From Pelagibacteraceae bacterium TMED146 (lineage in GTDB: Bacteria > Pseudomonadota > Alphaproteobacteria > Pelagibacterales > Pelagibacteraceae), in NCBI GenBank assembly GCA_002171085.1, contig NHGV01000012.1, positions 90,756 through 101,951 of the forward strand: a DNA stretch of 11,196 nucleotides, read 5' to 3'. Under the pieces are notes generated by a model, which saw only the letters and a program-made list of their open reading frames with translations, did not search any database and was not told the DNA's origin. A program made the translations under genes and the position numbers. Shown in pieces: positions 1 to 4,769 of the stretch. Position 1 is the first letter of the stretch, and the number at the start of each line of letters is the position of its first letter.

Positions 1-8
1 AGTCCAAG

Positions 9-27
9 AAAACCTTTTGATGGTTTT
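9..27 (-). terminator. weak possible terminator hairpin after the polyamine operon
   Basis: Read on the minus strand, just past the stop codon of the deoxyhypusine-synthase-like gene, a 6-bp inverted repeat (AAAACC / GGTTTT) encloses a 7-nt loop. The stem is A/T-rich and the T-run is mostly part of the stem itself, so a stable intrinsic terminator is doubtful. It is the only hairpin in the 34 nt left at this edge, and transcription could equally continue out of the window. Confidence 0.25.
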
Positions 28-34
28 AAAAATT

Positions 35-1060
35 TCATTTATCAAAAATTTTAGAGAAATTTTTTGCAGTCCTATCTTTCCAATATCCTCTGTGATAAGC
101 GTCACTTGCAATCAGTGGTAAAACAGAGGTTGCTTCGGCAAAAACCATTTGTTCTTCTGCGGTATCAACTTTGCCCCAAGAGCTTGCCTCTTTTAGAGTT
201 GAGCTACTACAAGCGCCGTCACGACTATCTGCAACGGTGATTTGTACTGCATATTTGTGCATTTCAACTTTTTTATTTAGAAGTTCAGCGCAAATTACAG
301 TATCTTGAATAAAGTTCTTTGGAACACCACCACCTATCATCAATAATCCTGATGCGTTAGATTGGATTTTAATTTCTGTTAGTTCACGAAATTCTTTTAC
401 TGAGTCAATCGTCATGTGTTTGCCTGGATTCCTCTCTTGATGTATCACTAGACCAAAACCTGCTGAGCTATCAGTAAATGCTGGACAAAAAATAGGTACA
501 TTATGATCATAGGCTAATTCAATTAGTGAATTTTTTTTTTTAGCATTTGTCTTTAAGTATCTTCCTAATTCCTTGATAAATTCTCTCGAGGTATAGGGTC
601 TTGGTTCAAGCGTATCAGCAATCTCACCAATGATCCTGTCGCAATTTTGTAACTCATCTTCATCGATGTAAGTATCATAAATACGATCAATATAATTTTC
701 TCGCAAAACACCGTCATCTTGAAATTGAGAGCCTTGATAATGTTTAAAACCAAGTGCTTCAAAAAAATCCATATCAATAATTGAAGCCCCAGTTGCAACG
801 ATAGCATCAATCATATTATTTTTTACTAAGTCTGCATAAAGCTTCATGCATCCAGCTGCAGATGTTGAGCCAGCTAATGTTAAAAATATAGTACATTCTT
901 TGTCTTTAAGCATATTATTATAAATTCTAGATGCGTTGGCAGTCTCTCTTGAAACAAAAGACATCTTGGACATGGAGTCTATTATTGGTCTGGCATCAAA
1001 TGATGTAATATCAATATGTTCAACGGGTTGCTTTAAAAAGCTAGATTTGTTGTGACCCAT
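35..1060 (-). CDS. deoxyhypusine-synthase-like protein, probable homospermidine/polyamine synthase
   Basis: A 341-residue member of the deoxyhypusine synthase (DHS) family. Seen: an NAD-binding region around TLAGSTSAAG (61-70) and ATGAS (89-93), the PAFTDSSAGFG segment, GGGVPKNF (243-250), and SSWGK with the lysine at 297, aligning with the catalytic lysine of eukaryotic DHS (SWGK). Bacteria have no eIF5A to modify. Known for the family: cyanobacterial homologues (SpeY) make homospermidine by NAD-dependent aminobutyl transfer. Here the human GGGVVKHH motif reads GGGVPKNF, so the paired histidines involved in spermidine binding are replaced, fitting a different substrate. The gene starts 2 nt after the ornithine decarboxylase stop, so it is almost certainly cotranscribed and translationally coupled. 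Inference: it converts putrescine (or agmatine) into homospermidine or a related polyamine. Family assignment is firm, substrate is not. Other names in use are dys and speY. Confidence 0.88.
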   Translation of the reverse strand: MGHNKSSFLKQPVEHIDITSFDARPIIDSMSKMSFVSRETANASRIYNNMLKDKECTIFLTLAGSTSAAGCMKLYADLVKNNMIDAIVATGASIIDMDFFEALGFKHYQGSQFQDDGVLRENYIDRIYDTYIDEDELQNCDRIIGEIADTLEPRPYTSREFIKELGRYLKTNAKKKNSLIELAYDHNVPIFCPAFTDSSAGFGLVIHQERNPGKHMTIDSVKEFRELTEIKIQSNASGLLMIGGGVPKNFIQDTVICAELLNKKVEMHKYAVQITVADSRDGACSSSTLKEASSWGKVDTAEEQMVFAEATSVLPLIASDAYHRGYWKDRTAKNFSKIFDK

Positions 1061-1062
1061 TT

Positions 1063-2247
1063 TTATGCGAATAAAGTTTTAATATTTTGGTTTTCGTCAG
1101 CTTCATAAATTGACATTAAAGGTTTGTCTTGAACTTCATGAAGTTGATTAGAATAAAAACCATTAAAATTTGTTCTTAAGCTCATTCCATAAGCACCTAA
1201 TTGACCAATTTCGATATAATCACCTGTATTGATATTAGAAGGAAGCATAAAAGGTCCTTTCATATAATCTAACCCATCACACGTTGGTCCATAGAAACTA
1301 TAAGGCACTAATCTTTTTGATGGTGTATTTTCAACTTGAATTGCTCTTGTTGGAAAAATAAATCTAGGTGTTCCAGCATCAAATAAAGATCCATACGTAC
1401 CGTCATTAATATATAAATGTTGTTTTTTCTTTAGCTCAACTCTCACAATTGTTGAACCGCTTTCGGCAACTAAAGCCCTACCTGGTTCACAAATTAGCTT
1501 GGGTGTTTTGGTCAAATTTAATTTATTTAATGCTTGAGTAATTTCTTTAAAATAATTTTGAATAGGTTGTGGATATAAATCAGGATACGTTGTAGGAAAT
1601 CCACCTCCAACATTAATTATATCAGGAATAATATTAGATTTTTTTATAATGTTGCCAAGATCCTTTATCGCTTTTGAGTAGGCAATTGGATGCATACATT
1701 GTGATCCAACATGAAAACTAAAACCAAACTTTTTCGCTTTTACCTTTGTAATTTTTGATAATGAAACTGCTTCATTAATGCTTGCTCCAAATTTTTTAGA
1801 TAAGTCTATTTCAGAATGTTCATTAGATGCTTGAATTCTTAAAAATAATTCAAGATCTTTTGCATTATTTGTAACCTTTAAAATTTTGTCTAATTCTTCT
1901 TTGCTATCAAATGAGTAAGCTTTGACACCATGATAAAAATAAGCTTCTTTAATACTGCTTTCTTTTTTTACAGTATGCATGAAATATATTTTAGATTCAG
2001 GTGAGAGTTTTTTTACTAATTTAATTTCTTCAATTGATGCTGTATCAAAGTTTTTGATACCATTTTTAATTAATGTTTTTACTACTGCTTCTGTAGGATT
2101 GCATTTTACTGCATAAAGCACGTCACCAGGAAAATTGTTATTAAACCAATCTGCTGATAATTTTAAACTATGTTTTCTAAAGCAATATACCGGATCTATC
2201 GGCTGTAAAGCTTTGACCAACTCGTCCACACACTGAAATTTTGCCAT
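1063..2247 (-). CDS. odc: ornithine decarboxylase (alanine-racemase fold, PLP type III)
   Basis: A 394-residue cytosolic PLP enzyme that decarboxylates ornithine to putrescine; some family members also take lysine. Seen in order: YAVKC with the PLP Schiff-base lysine K48; HVGSQC with H179 stacking on the cofactor; the glycine loop NVGGGFP (212-218) for PLP phosphate; CEPGR with E254 contacting the pyridine nitrogen; the YGSLFD segment (285-290); and GPTCDGLD with C323-D324, the cysteine/aspartate pair contributed across the dimer interface in ornithine decarboxylases. The CDGLD motif separates it from diaminopimelate decarboxylase (LysA) of the same fold. The ATG at 2247 has a purine-rich ribosome site 9 nt upstream. 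It is the first gene of a two-gene operon, with the DHS-like gene following after 2 nt. Full length and apparently intact. Exact ornithine/lysine preference cannot be read from the sequence. Confidence 0.92.
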   Translation of the reverse strand: MAKFQCVDELVKALQPIDPVYCFRKHSLKLSADWFNNNFPGDVLYAVKCNPTEAVVKTLIKNGIKNFDTASIEEIKLVKKLSPESKIYFMHTVKKESSIKEAYFYHGVKAYSFDSKEELDKILKVTNNAKDLELFLRIQASNEHSEIDLSKKFGASINEAVSLSKITKVKAKKFGFSFHVGSQCMHPIAYSKAIKDLGNIIKKSNIIPDIINVGGGFPTTYPDLYPQPIQNYFKEITQALNKLNLTKTPKLICEPGRALVAESGSTIVRVELKKKQHLYINDGTYGSLFDAGTPRFIFPTRAIQVENTPSKRLVPYSFYGPTCDGLDYMKGPFMLPSNINTGDYIEIGQLGAYGMSLRTNFNGFYSNQLHEVQDKPLMSIYEADENQNIKTLFA

Positions 2248-2256
2248 CTCATAAAA

Positions 2257-2262
2257 CCTCTC
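2257..2262 (-). promoter_or_regulatory. ribosome binding site of the decarboxylase gene
   Basis: The minus strand reads GAGAGG here, 9 nt before the ATG at 2247. It is one of the few recognisable Shine-Dalgarno-like sites in the window; polA, chvI and ahcY lack one. It supports the chosen start. Confidence 0.6.
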
Positions 2263-2282
2263 GTTAGTTAACAGTCAGTCAT

Positions 2283-2300
2283 TTTTTTTCATGAAAAAAA
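2283..2300. repeat. 18-nt perfect palindrome in the odc/regA divergent spacer
   Basis: Seven T, then CATG, then seven A: a perfect inverted repeat in the 188-230 nt spacer between the divergent decarboxylase and regA genes, about 36 nt from the decarboxylase start. It could be an operator or a weak hairpin in the decarboxylase leader. The minus strand ATG inside it opens a five-codon reading frame (MKKND, stop at 2275-2277) before the decarboxylase, of unknown meaning. Perfect symmetry is partly favoured by the A/T-rich composition, so function is only suggested. No convincing -35/-10 pair was found for the decarboxylase on the minus strand. Confidence 0.4.
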
Positions 2301-2368
2301 TTCCTTAAAAAAAACAACTTAAATCGCGAAATAAAGTAATTTCAGTTTATGTAAAGAAAAAAAAACAC

Positions 2369-2398
2369 CTGACATCGAAATGAATTATACTTTAATAT
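2369..2398 (+). promoter_or_regulatory. candidate promoter of regA
   Basis: A CTGACA hexamer at 2369-2374 (5 of 6 to the sigma-70-type -35) is followed after 18 nt by TAATAT at 2393-2398, or after 16 nt by TTTAAT at 2391-2396. A further TATACT lies at 2386-2391 but is too close to that -35. Any of these would give a leader of some tens of nucleotides before regA. The region is A/T-rich, so chance matches are likely. Confidence 0.35.
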
Positions 2399-2477
2399 CT
2401 GGATTTTTTGCTCTGCAAGAGTTGTAAAAACTGGTATGCTACATATATTAAGAGTTATGAAAAATACGGTTGGCAAG

Positions 2478-3020
2478 ATGAATATTGAAGATTTTGCAGA
2501 TAAAACCTTGCTAATTGTAGATGATGACGACCCATTCAGAAACAGATTAGGAAGAGCCATGGAGTCAAAGGGATTTAAAGTTTCTTTGGCCAAAAGTGTA
2601 GAAGAAGGCTTAATATCAGCTCGAAAATCACCTCCTGGTTTTGCTGTTGTAGATTTAAGGCTTTTGGATGGAAATGGATTGGACGTAATTGAAGAAATTC
2701 ATAAACTTAAACCAGATAGTAGAGTTGTTATGTTAACGGGTTATGGAAATTTGCCTACAGCAGTATCTGCAGTTAAAGCAGGGGCAATTGATTATTTAGC
2801 TAAACCAGCCGATGCAGAGGATGTAGAGGCAGCATTGTTAGCTGAACCAAATAGTAAAGCTCAGCCACCAGAAAATCCTATGTCAGCCGACAGAGTAAAA
2901 TGGGAGCATATTCAACGTGTGTTCGAACTTTGCAACAGAAATGTGTCCGAAACTGCAAGACGTTTAAAAATGCACAGAAGAACTCTTCAAAGAATTTTAT
3001 CCAAAAGATCACCTAAATAG
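2478..3020 (+). CDS. regA: RegA/ActR-type redox response regulator (orphan in this window)
   Basis: A receiver domain plus Fis-type helix-turn-helix. With the start at 2478 it is 180 residues, close to the known RegA length. Seen: acidic pocket DDDD (15-18), phosphoacceptor D59 in VVDLRLLDGNG, switch T87, K109-P110, and a C-terminal segment nearly identical to the RegA/PrrA/ActR signature, WEHIQRVFELC...NVSETARRL..HRRTLQRIL. C152 in FELC matches the redox-active cysteine described in Rhodobacter capsulatus RegA. The family controls energy and redox metabolism with the kinase RegB/ActS; neither RegB nor SenC is in this window. Start choice: ATGs at 2436 and 2457 are in the same frame and would add 14 or 7 residues. 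Conservation begins only after the 2478 ATG, and none of the three has a well-placed ribosome site, so 2457 remains possible. The gene diverges from odc, and its last 8 nt overlap the tail of the opposing DUF6314-like gene. Confidence 0.9.
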   Translation: MNIEDFADKTLLIVDDDDPFRNRLGRAMESKGFKVSLAKSVEEGLISARKSPPGFAVVDLRLLDGNGLDVIEEIHKLKPDSRVVMLTGYGNLPTAVSAVKAGAIDYLAKPADAEDVEAALLAEPNSKAQPPENPMSADRVKWEHIQRVFELCNRNVSETARRLKMHRRTLQRILSKRSPK

Positions 3021-3420
3021 TTCTCAAGTATTTTGAAAAGATATTACAATTTTTTTTCGGTCCATTAATTTTTGTACGAATTGTAAAGTGATTTCTAGAT
3101 AGCACATTTAAAGACGAAATATAGAAATCCTTGCCACAAAAATATATAGATGGTTTGAAATTTTTTTTGTTAAATTTTTGGTATATTTTATTTTTATTGA
3201 TACCCAGGCTAAAGTGAAAAAAAATATTATCTCTATTTTCTGACACTTTATAAATTTGAAAGCCAGTGATATCTTTTTTATTTAAATTTGTTTTTATATT
3301 TTCAACAAATTCAAAGTTTTTATTTTTTTTTTTAATTAATAAAGATCCTTCAGAGTAAGTATTTTTATTAATATACTTTTTTATTTTCCAGTTACCTTCT
3401 AAAGAATTAAAAAGAGTCAG
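3013..3420 (-). CDS. DUF6314-like small protein with non-standard start (CTG or ATT)
   Basis: An open frame runs from an in-frame stop at 3427-3429 down to the TAG at 3013, but it has no ATG, GTG or TTG before a GTG at 3246. Starting there would give only 77 residues and cut the domain in half. Read from the CTG at 3418-3420 it is 135 residues. It matches my memory of the DUF6314 family (unknown function, common in Alphaproteobacteria): LEGNWKIKK near the start (7-15), a central beta-rich part, FCGKDFY (94-100), and NGPKKN with a final YLR (119-133), compared with the family's GRW, C..D.Y and GPRKDY..YR. The CTG overlaps the bioY stop as CTGA, the arrangement usually seen as ATGA, suggesting translational coupling. 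ATT at 3424-3426 is the alternative. A recent lesion or a sequencing error in the start codon is also possible. Its tail overlaps regA by 8 nt, convergently. The protein has no signal peptide or membrane segment. Family call is by eye. Confidence 0.68.
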   Translation of the reverse strand: MTLFNSLEGNWKIKKYINKNTYSEGSLLIKKKNKNFEFVENIKTNLNKKDITGFQIYKVSENRDNIFFHFSLGINKNKIYQKFNKKNFKPSIYFCGKDFYISSLNVLSRNHFTIRTKINGPKKNCNIFSKYLRTI

Positions 3421-3986
3421 AAAAATCTATAACGTGAAAACTTATGCACTAAGATTGTAAGTAGTGAAACTTTGAAAATTTCACCTAATAAAAATGGGTA
3501 AAAACCAAGTTCTAAAATTGGTTTATTCCAACCAACAATTGTTCCAAGCCAAATTAAACCGATTAAATAAGTTGGTAATAAAGAGATAATTAATTTTAAA
3601 AAAGTTATTAGAAAATTTTTATTATCAATAAAGTAATTTTTTTTTGAAAAAAATATTCCAGCTAAAAGCGCTGAAAAAGCAAATCCAAAAATATATCCTC
3701 CTGTTGGACCAAATAAATAGGCGATCCCTATCCCTTTAGCTGGGGTTCCTGAAAATACTGGAAGACCTAAAGCACCTTCAAGAATATAAAAAGATAAAGC
3801 TATAAATCCATATCTTGCACCAAGAGCAACACCCGTGAACAGAACTACAAAAGTTTGCATTGTCATAGGCACCGGATAAAAAGGTACACTTATTTTTGAA
3901 CTTAGTGCTAATAAAATAGTAAAAAGAAAAGCAATTAAAACTTTATATGAATCACTGTGAATTTTTTTTTTAGTTAGTATGTTCAT
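3417..3986 (-). CDS. bioY: BioY biotin transporter substrate-binding (S) component
   Basis: A 189-residue integral membrane protein of the ECF transporter class that captures biotin. Seen: about six hydrophobic segments (first near 15-33), the family hallmark VPFYPVPMTMQTF (34-46) followed by GVALGARYG, a glycine-rich FGPTGGY loop, and LGEIFK near the C-terminus. Length is typical. No bioM/bioN (EcfA/EcfT) lies in this window; solitary BioY proteins are known and can function without a dedicated module or share one encoded elsewhere. The ATG at 3986 lies inside the end of the upstream ABC ATPase gene (17-nt overlap), and the stop overlaps the start of the DUF6314-like frame, so the three genes form one tight operon. 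No BioR-like operator was seen ahead of it. Confidence 0.93.
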   Translation of the reverse strand: MNILTKKKIHSDSYKVLIAFLFTILLALSSKISVPFYPVPMTMQTFVVLFTGVALGARYGFIALSFYILEGALGLPVFSGTPAKGIGIAYLFGPTGGYIFGFAFSALLAGIFFSKKNYFIDNKNFLITFLKLIISLLPTYLIGLIWLGTIVGWNKPILELGFYPFLLGEIFKVSLLTILVHKFSRYRFF

Positions 3987-4719
3987 TTTCTTTATTTGTT
4001 AGATCTATAAATACTTCTTCTAAATCAGAATTGTTTTTTAGCAGTTCTTGCGTTGAATTTAAAGCTACTAATTTACCCCTATCTATTATTGCAATACGAT
4101 CACAAATATCAGAAGCTTCTTTAAGATAATGTGTAGTGTAAATAATAGTTACCCCTTGCCTATTTAGCTCGCGTACAGCTTCAAGTAACTTTCTTCTTAA
4201 GTCAACATCAACTCCAGCAGTAGGCTCATCCAGTATTAAAATTGGTGGTTGATGAACCATAGCTTTAGCTACCAATAGCCTTCTTTTCATTCCGCCGGAT
4301 AAGTTTCTTGTGTATGCGTTCGCTTTATCAGATAAGTTTGTTAATTCTAAAATTTGATCAGTAATCCTGTCTTGTACCTTAACACCATACAAACCAGCTT
4401 GAATTTCTAAAATTTTTTTTGGAGAAAAAAAAGGATCAACATTTATTTCTTGAGGAACGATTCCTAAAGAGGCTCTAACTTGTCTTGGGTTTTTATCTAA
4501 ATCAAATCCCCAAACATTTATAAAACCATTCGTTTTGTTTACAGTGCCAGCAAGTATGTTAATAAAAGTAGATTTGCCTGCTCCATTTGGCCCAAGCAAT
4601 CCAAAAATTTCTCCAGTTTTAACTTCTAAAGAAATATTTTTTAATGCCTCAACATGCTTATTATCTTGCTGGTAAATTTTATTCACATTTTCAACTTTTA
4701 AGGCAATTGAACTATTCAT
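3970..4719 (-). CDS. ABC-2-type transporter ATP-binding protein (YadG-like)
   Basis: A 249-residue ABC ATPase with all motifs: Walker A GPNGAGKST (43-51, K49), Q-loop Q90, signature LSGGMKRR (140-147), Walker B LILDE (161-165), D-loop around GVDVD, and switch H197 in TTHYL. The IVPQE and LSGGMKRRLLVAKAM patterns and single-domain architecture fit the ABC-2 exporter class (YadG/CcmA/NatA group), which normally pairs with a membrane permease of the YadH type. No such permease is in the window. The next gene is bioY, but this ATPase does not look like an ECF-type BioM, so its cotranscription with bioY need not mean a shared complex. Substrate is unknown. It is divergent from polA with a 50-nt spacer, and it is the promoter-proximal gene of the operon. 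Confidence 0.88.
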   Translation of the reverse strand: MNSSIALKVENVNKIYQQDNKHVEALKNISLEVKTGEIFGLLGPNGAGKSTFINILAGTVNKTNGFINVWGFDLDKNPRQVRASLGIVPQEINVDPFFSPKKILEIQAGLYGVKVQDRITDQILELTNLSDKANAYTRNLSGGMKRRLLVAKAMVHQPPILILDEPTAGVDVDLRRKLLEAVRELNRQGVTIIYTTHYLKEASDICDRIAIIDRGKLVALNSTQELLKNNSDLEEVFIDLTNKENEHTN

Positions 4720-4753
4720 GATGGTCAGCTTGTAATAACATTAAAAAATACAA

Positions 4754-4763
4754 TTTATATAAA
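4754..4763 (+). promoter_or_regulatory. candidate -10 element of polA, possibly shared with the divergent operon
   Basis: The 50-nt spacer between divergent starts contains the palindrome TTATATAA (4755-4762). On the plus strand TATAAA at 4758-4763 ends 6 nt before the polA ATG, so a start site at the usual distance would fall on or beside the ATG, giving a leaderless or nearly leaderless message. No ribosome site precedes the ATG. On the minus strand the same palindrome could serve the ABC-bioY operon with a leader of about 30 nt. No good -35 box was found in either direction. Confidence 0.33.
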
Positions 4764-4769
4764 AAACTT

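Noticed and set aside
2305..2322. Two TTAA sites upstream of odc resembling a CtrA box
   Set aside because: The CtrA consensus needs a 7-nt gap; here the gap is 10 nt, and TTAA is frequent in DNA this A/T-rich.
2342..2593. Minus-strand open frame across the start of regA
   Set aside because: It is opposite the conserved receiver domain, has a low-complexity C-terminus, and lacks any recognisable domain.
3415..3430. Programmed -1 frameshift fusing BioY to the DUF6314-like frame
   Set aside because: The frames are compatible with -1, but the T-run before the TGA is not a good slippery heptamer (the P-site codon would re-pair on ATT). Rare-codon initiation at CTG or ATT explains the layout more simply.
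3423..3432. 8 of 10 match to the BioR operator TTATCTATAA
   Set aside because: It lies inside the 3' end of bioY, downstream of the promoter it would control, so a regulatory role is unlikely.
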